DNA from: Balneolia bacterium
GTDB lineage: Bacteria; Bacteroidota; Rhodothermia; Balneolales; Cyclonatronaceae
Direction: 5' to 3'
DNA length: 64,000 bases
Assembly (NCBI GenBank): GCA_022565795.1
Contig: JAIUMA010000006.1
Coordinates: forward strand, 1-64,000
The position numbers and the translations under genes were made by a program. Positions within the stretch are counted from its first letter, which is position 1, and each line of letters starts with the position of its first letter. Below, piece after piece: positions 36,520-45,101 of the stretch. The notes under the pieces were generated by a model. It was not told the DNA's origin and made no database searches. It worked only from the letters and a program-made list of their open reading frames with translations.

Positions 36520-36885
36520 GTGTAGGTGTAAGGGAATGAGCCGGCATTTCCAGTCAGACAATTCAAACCTTTGATGATTCAGGCTAGGGTGAAAGCGCCC
36601 GATACCACGCGAACAGACAATAGGATTGGTATATTTGACAGGTATTCTTAGAATCTGCCTTAACAGGATAAGGAATCCGATTCACGTGGATGAAGAGAAA
36701 AGTACTCCAGAAATATCCGGGTAAATGGCTGACCTGAGACATCAATTGCCCGCTTCGAAAAGTAATGGTTTCAACTTTCTGCAGATCGTTCTACCAGACA
36801 TGCAGAGGTATGGCGAATTTACCGATTCGATGAGGATTGGGTAAGATAAGCTGCCTTTCAAACGGCTCAGACTGTCTTGTGTAAA

Positions 36886-39800
36886 TCAGGCAGCTTGTGA
36901 AGAGCTGTTTTTTCTGAGTTTTACACGTGCAAGCTGAAGCAGAATCAGTATACCGGCTATGCTGAGGGAGACAGCGGCTATTTTTATAAACCCGGTTCCA
37001 GAGTGTACGGGCGCAATATTACCATGCATTACATAGCCGCCCCAAAGAAAAGGGTCGCTGTTCACATTATTCAGATAGTCCAGACGCGCCTGTCTGAGCG
37101 ATTCTGCCTTATTTGATCCGGTATCGAGATTCGCAAAGAAGCGGCTCGTAATTTGTGATGCGGTTTGATCTTTAACCGGCCAAAGGTTCATTAACAGGCT
37201 TTGGGCTCCTGCGTATGAAAATGCCCTGGAAAGCCCCAGAATTCCTGAGCCGGCCAGATATTCGCCCTGGGCCGATTCGCAAGAGCTGAGCACAACCAGG
37301 TCCGCGCTGAGGTCAATATCGAAGAGATTATAGGCCCGAACGATGCCGTCGTCGGTAGTCTGATTGCCGTTACCTGCTTCGTAGATTGCCTGGTGCAGAT
37401 AAAGAGCCGAAAACAGCGGGTCTTCGTCCTCAACGACACTGTGCGTGGCAAGGTGCAGTATGCGGGAATTGCCGGCGACCTCATAAAATCTGCTGCGCGT
37501 GCTTTCTTCATTCAGAAAAGTTAAAGCGGGCTGAATTTGCTGAAGACTTGAGGCGCTTCTGTAAATTTCCTGTGGCGCAAAAGGAAGATTGGAAAGCGTC
37601 TGATGTCCGGCCGTTCTGAAGTCACTTAGTCCGAATCCGGCATATCCGTAGGTGAAGTCAGTTCGTCTCTGCTGAGGTTTGGTTAGCAGTTCGTTTGCCG
37701 TATTAAGGTAGCTGATGGATGTTTTCTCCAGCAGAAAGGTTGTCGAGCCAAAACTGTTTGCCGAGTTAGGCGGGGCAACTGGCAGAATTTCGAAAGGAAT
37801 CTGGTAAAAGCTTCCGTCAGGAACAATGTAGATATGACGATAATCTTCAGGATTGAGATTGGCGAATACGATGCGGTAAATTTCGTGCAGCTTGTTGAGG
37901 TCCGTCGTTCCGGGTCCAAAGCTCAGCTGTGCATCGCGTATAAGCTGGTATAATCGGGCGGAATCGTCGTGCCTTACAGATTCAATATTTCTTCTGGTGA
38001 TATGGGTTTGAAACACCTGCTCATTTTGGATGGAGAAGTAAAGAATGATTTCCCCACGGCCGAGCGAGCGCTGTACGCCGGATATTTCGAAGCTCTCCTG
38101 ACTTTCCGGCACAAACGGCGAGATGCGGTCAAGCAGCTGGCTTCTTCTGTTAACTGCATTGAGTAGATCGTTGCTTATTTGAATGCGTTCGGGTCCTTCG
38201 GCATCGGCCAGCTGTCGGCGAAGCCGCTGAATTCTGTTTCCAAGGGCAAAGTCCAGCAGCAGCTCCTCTTCATTAAGGATAGTTGACTTCAACAGTGGAT
38301 TATTGAAAAATGCGGAGCGTGAGATAGTCCGAAACTGCTCGTTTACCGCAAGAAGCTCCGCATAGAGCCCATTTTCGTACAGCAAATTGTGGTGAATACG
38401 GTAGGCTTCGGAGAACTCCGGATCTAGCCTCATCTGTCCGGTTTGGGAGTCGGCACTTTCACGAAGCCAGGCGGTAATTTCTGCAATTAAATAGCGTGAT
38501 GACTCCAGAGCCTCCTCAATAAGCCCGCGTTCCAGAAGCAGTTTATGCTGCACATTCTGTGAGGTAACCGCAATATTAAAAGAGAGCATATCCGGCGAAA
38601 CTGATGCATAACGCGATGTAAGCTCCCGGGCCTCATCGTAAAGTCCCGCTTCAACGTAAAGATCGGCCAGGCGAAACGCGGTGGATGCGGCACGAACAAC
38701 GTCATCCCGCTGCTCGCTTACGGATAGTGCCTGTAAAAAATAGGATGATGCCATCTCGAAATTATCTTTACGGCTGTAGGTTCGCGCAATTTCGATGAGT
38801 GACTGTATGTTATCGAGATAGCGGTCCATCTCTTCGGTAATTTGTCTGGCTTCAGTCAGGTACTCAAGGGCCTGATCGTACCTGCCGAGACTCTCCCGGG
38901 TATGTACACCCATGGATATGAGGATGGATGGGATCTCAGACCGAAGTTCATTTCTGCTGGCAAGGCTAAGGGCTTCGGATATGTAGTTAAAAGCAAGCTC
39001 AGGATTGCGGTTTCTGCGGTAGAAAATATGCAGGTTTCGAAGGATGGAGAGCTGGTACTGAAGATTGTTTTCCTGAACGGCAATATCATAGGCCTCAAGC
39101 TGGAACTCAATGTACCGGTCGAAGCTGCCGGAATTAAGGTAGGTGATAGCCAGGTTATTAAACAGGGCTGTACGGTAGCGGCTGTCTACAAGGAACTCTT
39201 CCAGTTCATAAACGGCCTCGTACTCCTGCCGGGCCAGATTCACGTTGCCCAGGCGAAACAGCACGCCCGCATAGTCCATGCGTGAATTCAGAAGTTCTGT
39301 AACGTCGCCCAACTCCTGAGCAAGCGGTATGATTTGCTCATTATACATACGCAGCGCCTCATGGTAATATCCGGAGACGGTAGAAGAAAACGCGATGTAG
39401 TTGAGGAAAAAGAGGGTATCGTAGGAAGGGGGGAGTTGGTTCGAATTAAGAAAATAACGTCCGAGTGAGTGAACTTTTTGGAAGTCATTTAATCTATAAT
39501 AACCAGTGATAATAGTTCTGGCTTTTAAATTCCCCCACAATTCATTCAATCTGAATGCTTCATCTAAAGAATCAGTCCAATGATTAAGTAGACTGCGAAT
39601 ATCGGAGACTTGATTAGAATCAATGTCGAGTCTATCAAATAAATGGAAGTGGCAAGGCGAGAAATCTACAGTATTAAAGCTATAAGAAATTTCAGTGTTT
39701 GGGTCGAACTTAGCAAGAGTATTTACTAATTGTGAGGCATGAGAACTTGATAAAGCTTCAATAATTGACTGGCGGGTATTGAAATCGGCTTGATAGATCG

Positions 39801-40077
39801 CAAAATCTAAGTAGACTAAGTCACCTTTCTTCTCATAATGATTTATGAAGTTTGATGTTACCAGTTTTAAAAACTCATCCTCATACTCGGGGTAATTGAA
39901 GTTTTTAAAGTCAAGGTTTGCTAATTCTTTTGAAGCGTCAGAAAAAGCTTTGGCCCAATTCTTTGAAACAGCAATGTAGTCAGAAGAAGTTGAAAGGCTA
40001 TGGCACGCTTGATTCCAACCAAAAACTGAGACTGGTAACAATGCGAAAAGTAAAGCGATAAGGAATCTATTCAGCAT
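36886..40077 (-). CDS. Secreted, membrane-anchored TPR-CHAT protein (predicted cysteine peptidase)
   Basis: CHAT domains are caspase-like cysteine peptidases. ATG 40077 gives a signal peptide (MLNRFLIALLFALLPVSVFG) and 1063 residues; GTG 40101 would add eight. A unique N-terminal region (about 20-180) precedes a long array of TPR helices (about 180-560) and the CHAT domain (about 690-1010). The catalytic dyad is visible: His879 (ILHLATHS) and Cys933 (VVLSSCESAQGEYLAGSG). A C-terminal membrane helix (about 1016-1036) and a Lys/Arg tail follow. Topology: TPR and CHAT parts in the periplasm, anchored in the inner membrane, unlike the cytoplasmic CHAT proteins of CRISPR and defence systems. It lies behind the small lipoprotein and 38-bp element copy B. 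The N-terminal 560 bases are more AT-rich than the remainder. Confidence 0.92.
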   Translation of the reverse strand: MLNRFLIALLFALLPVSVFGWNQACHSLSTSSDYIAVSKNWAKAFSDASKELANLDFKNFNYPEYEDEFLKLVTSNFINHYEKKGDLVYLDFAIYQADFNTRQSIIEALSSSHASQLVNTLAKFDPNTEISYSFNTVDFSPCHFHLFDRLDIDSNQVSDIRSLLNHWTDSLDEAFRLNELWGNLKARTIITGYYRLNDFQKVHSLGRYFLNSNQLPPSYDTLFFLNYIAFSSTVSGYYHEALRMYNEQIIPLAQELGDVTELLNSRMDYAGVLFRLGNVNLARQEYEAVYELEEFLVDSRYRTALFNNLAITYLNSGSFDRYIEFQLEAYDIAVQENNLQYQLSILRNLHIFYRRNRNPELAFNYISEALSLASRNELRSEIPSILISMGVHTRESLGRYDQALEYLTEARQITEEMDRYLDNIQSLIEIARTYSRKDNFEMASSYFLQALSVSEQRDDVVRAASTAFRLADLYVEAGLYDEARELTSRYASVSPDMLSFNIAVTSQNVQHKLLLERGLIEEALESSRYLIAEITAWLRESADSQTGQMRLDPEFSEAYRIHHNLLYENGLYAELLAVNEQFRTISRSAFFNNPLLKSTILNEEELLLDFALGNRIQRLRRQLADAEGPERIQISNDLLNAVNRRSQLLDRISPFVPESQESFEISGVQRSLGRGEIILYFSIQNEQVFQTHITRRNIESVRHDDSARLYQLIRDAQLSFGPGTTDLNKLHEIYRIVFANLNPEDYRHIYIVPDGSFYQIPFEILPVAPPNSANSFGSTTFLLEKTSISYLNTANELLTKPQQRRTDFTYGYAGFGLSDFRTAGHQTLSNLPFAPQEIYRSASSLQQIQPALTFLNEESTRSRFYEVAGNSRILHLATHSVVEDEDPLFSALYLHQAIYEAGNGNQTTDDGIVRAYNLFDIDLSADLVVLSSCESAQGEYLAGSGILGLSRAFSYAGAQSLLMNLWPVKDQTASQITSRFFANLDTGSNKAESLRQARLDYLNNVNSDPFLWGGYVMHGNIAPVHSGTGFIKIAAVSLSIAGILILLQLARVKLRKNSSSQAA

Positions 40078-40126
40078 AGATTCCAATATCGCAAATTTCA
40101 CATTATTAGTCTGAAAAAATTTTTAA

Positions 40127-40384
40127 TTATCTGTCTCTGTATCTATCGCGAGGAGTTACAATGATAATATCTTCCTGGTCGCCGTCGCCGAAGATTACTT
40201 CACCATCTTCTTCTGTTGCGCGTGTTACCTTGTGGCTGTTGAAATCGATCTCAGTAATTACAGCTTCGTCCTGTACGCTGCCGTCGATGTCAGAAAGGTT
40301 GGCATCGGAAATACCAGCACAGCCGGTGAAGAAAAGAGCAGCAAGAAGAGCAACAGAAACGCGAGAGTTGAAGAAATTTTTCAT
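40127..40384 (-). CDS. Small lipoprotein upstream of the TPR-CHAT gene
   Basis: 85 residues from ATG 40384. Lipobox FFTGC (Cys22) followed by Ala-Gly, then an acidic mature part with EVIFGDGDQEDIIIVTPRD and an Arg-Asp tail. No known family. It is the first gene behind 38-bp element copy B and 49 bases before the CHAT start, so it could be a ligand, substrate or partner of the CHAT protein. A longer in-frame start upstream was rejected because it has no signal peptide. Confidence 0.75.
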   Translation of the reverse strand: MKNFFNSRVSVALLAALFFTGCAGISDANLSDIDGSVQDEAVITEIDFNSHKVTRATEEDGEVIFGDGDQEDIIIVTPRDRYRDR

Positions 40385-40604
40385 GACTAATATGGATTTG
40401 GTATAGAGTTGTATTGAATTAAGTTCGTTGAAAAAGAAGCCATCCCGGATACCGGAACATTCTTCCTTTGGATAAAAACGAAAAGGTAATTCACATACTG
40501 AGAGAATGTGTTGCACACAGTCCTTGTATGTTTACCACGACATTTTATTCCAAAGGCTGAAATGTCAGCATTCGGATGAACCCTTTTTTTGTGTTACTTA
40601 CTAC

Positions 40605-40642
40605 TATGATGCACGAACCCCCGATTTGTTACACTTTTTTTT
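40605..40642 (-). promoter_or_regulatory. 38-bp element, copy B (ECF-like promoter reading into the lipoprotein-CHAT operon)
   Basis: Reverse complement identical to 34726-34763 over all 38 bases. On the minus strand TGTAAC lies at 40633-40628 and CATC at 40611-40608. It would give a leader of a little over 200 bases before the lipoprotein ATG at 40384. The match ends sharply on both sides. Confidence 0.7.
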
Positions 40643-40758
40643 AAACTTTTTTTTCGAAATAAATGACAGACTCGAATTGCTGGTTTGTAAGTACAAATAA
40701 ATCAATTATATCGGCTTCTGTTTTTTTTCTTATTTTTTTCAAAAAAAAATCTCCAAAG

Positions 40759-40789
40759 TTTGTTAATTCGGCGCCCGACCTTATTTTAG
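40759..40789 (+). promoter_or_regulatory. Housekeeping promoter of the ECF-like sigma gene
   Basis: TTTG (40759-40762), 19 bases, TATTTTAG (40782-40789), one base off TAnnTTTG. It lies 50 bases before the sigma start and reads away from element copy B. The remainder of the 454-base gap (40385-40838) is AT-rich leader without a gene. Confidence 0.55.
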
Positions 40790-40838
40790 AGCCGTGAGTA
40801 ACAACCATATCACCTTACCTTAACGAGCCAACAAAACG

Positions 40839-41411
40839 TTGAGCGACGCTAAAATTACAAGTACCTATTTTGCCGAACTGATTCGAGAGAACAGGACTGC
40901 CGAGCTTAACAGAGTTTCAGTGCTCTTGTGTGAGAGGATGTCCTTATTTCTACGAACCGTTTACAAAGCCACTCCGTCTCTCTCTGATGAATGTGCCCAG
41001 GCGGCATTTGAGAAAGTTTATACCGGCGTGAAGTCAGGCGAAATAAAAGATCTTGAGAATATGTTCGGATACTGTATTAATGCAGTAAAGAATGAATACA
41101 AGATGGCGCTTCGAAAGGATAGCAAGAGTAAAGAGTTCGACGCGGAGGAAGTTGAGTCGGAAGGATATATCCAGCCTCCGGATATCTTTGATGTGCTGAG
41201 CGACAGAGAACGGGAAATAGCCCTCAAATCCTGCGTAAGTCAGCTCAAAGACAGCAGAAGGGATTTATTTTTGCGTATATTATCCCTTATTAACACCCCG
41301 GAAAAAGAAGCCGCTGCCAAACTGAATATGTCGCATGCGCAGTACCGGACCCAAAAGTCACGGATTATATCAGTATTAAGAGAATGCGTGAGTCAGAAGC
41401 TTGGTAGCTAG
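40839..41411 (+). CDS. ECF-like RNA polymerase sigma factor (divergent from the CHAT operon)
   Basis: 190 residues with TTG start at 40839 (no in-frame ATG nearby). A diverged region 2 (about 30-100: SDECAQAAFEKVYTGV, then MFGYCINAVKNEYKMALRK) and a region 4 helix-turn-helix (about 135-185: TPEKEAAAKLNMSHAQYRTQKSRI) are separated by an acidic linker. It differs strongly from the second ECF factor in this window. Its gene faces away from the lipoprotein-CHAT operon; no anti-sigma gene follows, and pgk starts 33 bases after the stop. It is the best candidate to read the 38-bp elements. Confidence 0.82.
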   Translation: MSDAKITSTYFAELIRENRTAELNRVSVLLCERMSLFLRTVYKATPSLSDECAQAAFEKVYTGVKSGEIKDLENMFGYCINAVKNEYKMALRKDSKSKEFDAEEVESEGYIQPPDIFDVLSDREREIALKSCVSQLKDSRRDLFLRILSLINTPEKEAAAKLNMSHAQYRTQKSRIISVLRECVSQKLGS

Positions 41412-41443
41412 CTGTAAATCATCACAACAAATAAAGTATTGCT

Positions 41444-42637
41444 ATGTCGAAAATGACAATTGAAGACCTTCAGTTGAAGGGGAAGAGTGTGGTAATGAGA
41501 GTGGATTTCAATGTTCCGCTTAAAGATGGTACTATTACAGACGATAACCGTATCGTGCAGGCATTGCCAAGTATCCGCTATGTACTTGATAACGGTGGCA
41601 AGTTAATCCTTTTAAGTCACTTAGGCCGTCCCAAAGGAGAGCCGGCTCCCGAATTCAGCCTCAAACCGGTTGCCGAATACCTCGAGAAGAATCTCTCACA
41701 AAAGGTTCACTTCGCAAGCGATTGTATTGGTGATGTGGCCCAAAAAGCTATAGAGGCCGCCGGATATGGAGAGGTTGTGCTACTCGAAAACGTGCGTTTC
41801 CATGCCGGTGAAACTAAAAATGACGCTGAGCTTTCAAAAGCTTTTGCCGCACTTGGAGATGTTTTTGTAAATGATGCGTTCGGCAGCAGCCACCGAGCAC
41901 ACTGCTCGGTAGCGGGCATCACCGAATATCTGAATCCTGCTGCGGCCGGTTATCTGCTGGAAAAGGAGATTAAGTTCCTCAGTGAGAGCATCAACGATCC
42001 GAAGCGTCCGTTTGTCGCGGTGCTTGGCGGGGCAAAAGTATCCGATAAAATCGGCGTTATCCGCAACCTGATCCCAAAAGTGGATACCATTATTATTGGC
42101 GGCGGTATGGCCTACACGTTTATGAAGGCAAAGGGGCTGCCAATCGGCAGTTCTTTGCTTGAAGCAGATAAGGTAGACCTCGCGGGTGAGCTAATCGAAG
42201 AAGCCGCCGCGCACAACGTGAAGCTGCTGCTTCCTGTAGATTCTGTTGTTGCCAAAGAGTTCAGCAATGACGCTGAGTTCAAGACTGTATCTGAAGACGG
42301 CATCGAAGACGGCTGGATGGCGCTCGATATAGGCGCAAAAACAACCGAGCTTTTCAGTACTGAAGTGCGTGAAGCAAAAACGGTTATCTGGAACGGTCCG
42401 ATGGGCGTATTCGAAATGGCAAACTTCAGCAAGGGAACATTTGCTCTTGCTCAGGCAATGGCCGATGCAACCTCAGAAGGTGCCATCACCATTATCGGCG
42501 GAGGAGACTCTGCTGCGGCTATCAAGAAGGCCGGCCTTGACGATAAGGTTAGCCACGTATCAACCGGCGGCGGCGCGTCTCTGGAGTACCTTGAGGGTAA
42601 GGAGCTGCCCGGCATCACTAGCCTGACCGATAAATAA
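41444..42637 (+). CDS. pgk: Phosphoglycerate kinase
   Basis: Glycolytic enzyme making ATP from 1,3-bisphosphoglycerate. 397 residues. Motifs: VMRVDFNVPLKDG at the N-terminus, LSHLGRPKG, DAFGSSHRAH, VLGGAKVSDKIGV, WNGPMGVFE and the GGGDSAAA / STGGGASLE loops near the C-terminus. All expected substrate and nucleotide residues are present. The short 33-base spacing suggests it may share transcription with the sigma gene upstream. Confidence 0.97.
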   Translation: MSKMTIEDLQLKGKSVVMRVDFNVPLKDGTITDDNRIVQALPSIRYVLDNGGKLILLSHLGRPKGEPAPEFSLKPVAEYLEKNLSQKVHFASDCIGDVAQKAIEAAGYGEVVLLENVRFHAGETKNDAELSKAFAALGDVFVNDAFGSSHRAHCSVAGITEYLNPAAAGYLLEKEIKFLSESINDPKRPFVAVLGGAKVSDKIGVIRNLIPKVDTIIIGGGMAYTFMKAKGLPIGSSLLEADKVDLAGELIEEAAAHNVKLLLPVDSVVAKEFSNDAEFKTVSEDGIEDGWMALDIGAKTTELFSTEVREAKTVIWNGPMGVFEMANFSKGTFALAQAMADATSEGAITIIGGGDSAAAIKKAGLDDKVSHVSTGGGASLEYLEGKELPGITSLTDK

Positions 42638-42656
42638 TCTGTCAGTAACGGAATAC

Positions 42657-42694
42657 AAAAAGCCCCGGCTTGCATATGCAAACCGGGGCTTTTT
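42657..42694. terminator. Bidirectional terminator between pgk and the GNAT gene
   Basis: AAAAAGCCCCGG (42657-42668) pairs with CCGGGGCTTTTT (42683-42694), with an inner TTGCATATGCAA that can extend the stem. A and T tracts serve both strands. Confidence 0.93.
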
Positions 42695-42735
42695 CTTTGG
42701 TATTAAGCTTGGAGGCAGAACGAACCTGCTAACAT

Positions 42736-43332
42736 CTATGTGTGATGTTTTAGCCAAAACATCATCTCTTTCGGTGATGGCCGGCTTTCATCCAGATCCT
42801 GCCACTCGAAGTGGGTTGTCATCTGTGGCTGCTTTTCGTAGCCCATTTTTTCCCAGAAGGTGTTCAAAGGCCGGTAGCCTTCAGGTTTTCTGGGATGATC
42901 ATCCGGGCGGACTACTCCGCAAAACGCAGTGATGCTGAATCCATGCGAGAGGGCGTGCTTTTCACGCTCCAGAATGAAAGACTTCCCTATGCCAAGACCG
43001 CGATACTCAGAAAGTAGTACCGATTCGCCAAAATAAAAGACATCATCCACAGGAATTGCGTTTTCAGTAAATGGCTTTTTAACCTCATTGGTCTCTTTGC
43101 TGAGCGGCATACCTGAAGCTGCTCCCACCACTTTTTGCCCGTCCAGAGCCAGTACAAAAATACTTTTTTCACTTTTGGTATACGTGCGGAGATAAGCCTG
43201 CTCATATTCGTCTGACCCGTCATACAGGTACGGAAACTCGTGAAACACCGTCCTCCTGAGCCATGCCAAAGATGGAATGTAACGCTCGATTTCCGAACCT
43301 GAAACGGTTTTTATATCAATATTACGCGACAT
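42736..43332 (-). CDS. GNAT-family acetyltransferase
   Basis: 198-residue cytoplasmic protein. The acetyl-CoA-binding motif A is clear (VLLSEYRGLGIGKSFI) after the motif D-like IFVLALDGQKVVGAASG, and FWEKMGYEK is the usual motif B end. The substrate cannot be told. It stands between pgk (convergent) and the ECF/anti-sigma pair, with 39 bases to the anti-sigma stop, so it may be the third gene of that operon. Confidence 0.88.
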   Translation of the reverse strand: MSRNIDIKTVSGSEIERYIPSLAWLRRTVFHEFPYLYDGSDEYEQAYLRTYTKSEKSIFVLALDGQKVVGAASGMPLSKETNEVKKPFTENAIPVDDVFYFGESVLLSEYRGLGIGKSFILEREKHALSHGFSITAFCGVVRPDDHPRKPEGYRPLNTFWEKMGYEKQPQMTTHFEWQDLDESRPSPKEMMFWLKHHT

Positions 43333-43371
43333 ACAAAAAGCTATAACTAAAAACTCAGACCGCTTTGAAAA

Positions 43372-44178
43372 TCAGGATGATGGCGTACCAAGAAGGAACA
43401 TTTCACCGGTTGGCTGCGGCATTCCGCCCTCAGGCTCGAGGGTGATGGCTACAGCATCGACTCCGGCAAGGTCGGCTTCAACAAACTGTTCGATTGGATA
43501 GAACCGGAACCGCTCGTCATCATCCACGTTAAATACGCCGGCGCTAACCGGGGTTCCGTCACGTATAACCCAAAGCTGATAATCCTTGTCGGCCGGAGTA
43601 GCCGGAAGTCCGGCAATTTGCAGAAGCGCAGACTGTGTTTCCGGATCGAAGAAAATACGTCCAAATCCGGATGGGGAAGGGTCAAGCCCGTCCATGGAGA
43701 CCAGGTACGTTTCACGCGAGCCAATGATATCGAGATAGCGCTCGGTAGCCAGCAATCTGTCTTCGAGGTTGAGCAGCTCCAGACGCTGTATTTCAACCAC
43801 TTGCTGAAGCTCGTTACGCTCATCGGTGAGATTAAGCGTGAAATAAGCCAGACCTAGCGATATTGCGGCCAGAATAACGGCGGCCAGCCGAACCCAGGAG
43901 GGGGTCGCCGGAGCTAAAGGTGTTACATTTGCCTCATTTGCTGCTCCGCTATCTGTTTTAATGCGCTCAAACAACTTGTTTTTAACGTTGTCAGCGGGAG
44001 TAAGCTGCTCCACGGAGGCCGGTAGTGCCTGTGCGGTATTCACAATTTCACGCAGCGTAGCAAGCTGCTCCGGACGCTGCTGTTTAAGTTCCTGCTCCAG
44101 CTCTTTCATCTCTTCCGGCTCAATTACGCCAAGGGCATAGGCAGAGCACAGCTCTTCAAAACGTTCCTGATTCATCAT
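43372..44178 (-). CDS. RskA-like anti-sigma factor
   Basis: 268 residues. A cytoplasmic N-terminal anti-sigma segment (about 1-75, FEELCSAYALGVIEPEEMKE), one membrane helix (about 97-117), a short coiled coil, and a periplasmic RskA-type C-terminal domain (about 165-268: KDYQLWVIRDGTPVSAGVF and AVAITLEPEGGMPQPTG). It overlaps the sigma gene by four bases (ATGA), the classical arrangement for a cognate pair. It binds the sigma factor at the membrane until a signal frees it. Confidence 0.93.
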   Translation of the reverse strand: MMNQERFEELCSAYALGVIEPEEMKELEQELKQQRPEQLATLREIVNTAQALPASVEQLTPADNVKNKLFERIKTDSGAANEANVTPLAPATPSWVRLAAVILAAISLGLAYFTLNLTDERNELQQVVEIQRLELLNLEDRLLATERYLDIIGSRETYLVSMDGLDPSPSGFGRIFFDPETQSALLQIAGLPATPADKDYQLWVIRDGTPVSAGVFNVDDDERFRFYPIEQFVEADLAGVDAVAITLEPEGGMPQPTGEMFLLGTPSS

Positions 44179-44786
44179 AGCTGCTCCTCCTTACCGGCTA
44201 ACATGTGCTGTAGCTTAATGAGGCCTTGTCTCATGCGCGATTTTACGGTACCAAGCGGCAGTCCGGTCTGATCGGCAATCTCGGTTTGGGAATACCCTTC
44301 AAAATAGGCCGCAACAAGAACAGAGCGCTGTTCGTCGGGTATGGCTTTTAGAATAGTTTGTATCATTGATGACCGCTCCTTTGCCACAGCCGCGCTGTAC
44401 GGGCTGGGTTCATCAGAGGGTAAAAAAGGCAGGATGATGTCATCGGTGTCGTTATCCGTAATTTGATTTTCTTTGTAAGACCTTGATCTGAGGATATCGA
44501 TTGCCTTGTTGCGGGTCATGGTAGTGAGCCACGCATAAGGCGTTCCCTTAGAGCGGTCGAAACCGGATGCTTTTTCCCAGACCTGGACAAAAATTTCCTG
44601 AAGCAGCTCTTCGGCTTCGGCTCTGTCTTTAACGATGGAGACACATAAGCTGTATAGCAGCGATTTGTATAAATCGTAAAGCTCTGATAAAGCTGCTTCG
44701 TCTTTCCGGCCAATCCGGTGCAGGAGTTCCGTCTCTCTGTCGGAATCGGCCGTAAGTTTTTTAAGTAAGGCAAGGAGTATGAACAT
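44175..44786 (-). CDS. ECF sigma factor (SigK-like)
   Basis: 203 residues with standard region 2 (SLCVSIVKDRAEAEELLQEI, YAWLTTMTRNKAIDILRSR) and region 4 (YSQTEIADQTGLPLGTVKSR). Translation is coupled to the RskA-like anti-sigma by a four-base overlap. A possible autoregulatory promoter lies just upstream. It is a conventional system and clearly separate from the diverged sigma at 40839. Confidence 0.95.
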   Translation of the reverse strand: MFILLALLKKLTADSDRETELLHRIGRKDEAALSELYDLYKSLLYSLCVSIVKDRAEAEELLQEIFVQVWEKASGFDRSKGTPYAWLTTMTRNKAIDILRSRSYKENQITDNDTDDIILPFLPSDEPSPYSAAVAKERSSMIQTILKAIPDEQRSVLVAAYFEGYSQTEIADQTGLPLGTVKSRMRQGLIKLQHMLAGKEEQL

Positions 44787-44801
44787 CGGGTTACACAGAT
44801 A

Positions 44802-44831
44802 AATACGAAAAAAACATCATATCGGATTACA
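44802..44831 (-). promoter_or_regulatory. Possible ECF-type promoter of the sigma/RskA operon
   Basis: On the minus strand TGTAAT (44831-44826), 18 bases, CGTATT (44807-44802), 16 bases before the ATG. It fits the general ECF layout only loosely. The rest of the 315-base gap to ndk (44787-45101) has no ORF. Confidence 0.3.
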
Positions 44832-45101
44832 GAGAGCCGAACATTGGATTAGTATTGTTATAACACATCAATAGAGAACCTTGAGTGAGCGTTCTTAGTG
44901 GTTACGCCTTAGGAAGACGGGATTACCCGTTTGTCAAAGCCTTTTGAGTACCGTTTCAGATATACACCCACGAAAGAATTGAAAATAAGATTTTTAACGA
45001 TATTTCAAGCCTTTAATTTAAAGAAGCGTTCATTTTGCCGTATATTAGGCCCGTAATATTTAGCATTAAACCTTCACAGAAATAATTAGAGTACTTTACT
45101 T

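Noticed and set aside
36353-36547. 64-residue minus-strand ORF in the gap between the receiver and CHAT operons
   Set aside because: It overlaps the hairpin-rich stretch, has no signal, no recognisable motif and no ribosome-binding context.
34726-40642. Segment bounded by 38-bp inverted repeats read as a transposon or integrated element
   Set aside because: No transposase or integrase lies inside, no target duplication is seen outside, and both repeats sit where promoters are expected. Regulatory copies explain the data better.
40506-40700. 64-residue plus-strand ORF over the sigma/CHAT divergent region
   Set aside because: It runs through the 38-bp element and poly-T tracts; composition is that of non-coding DNA.
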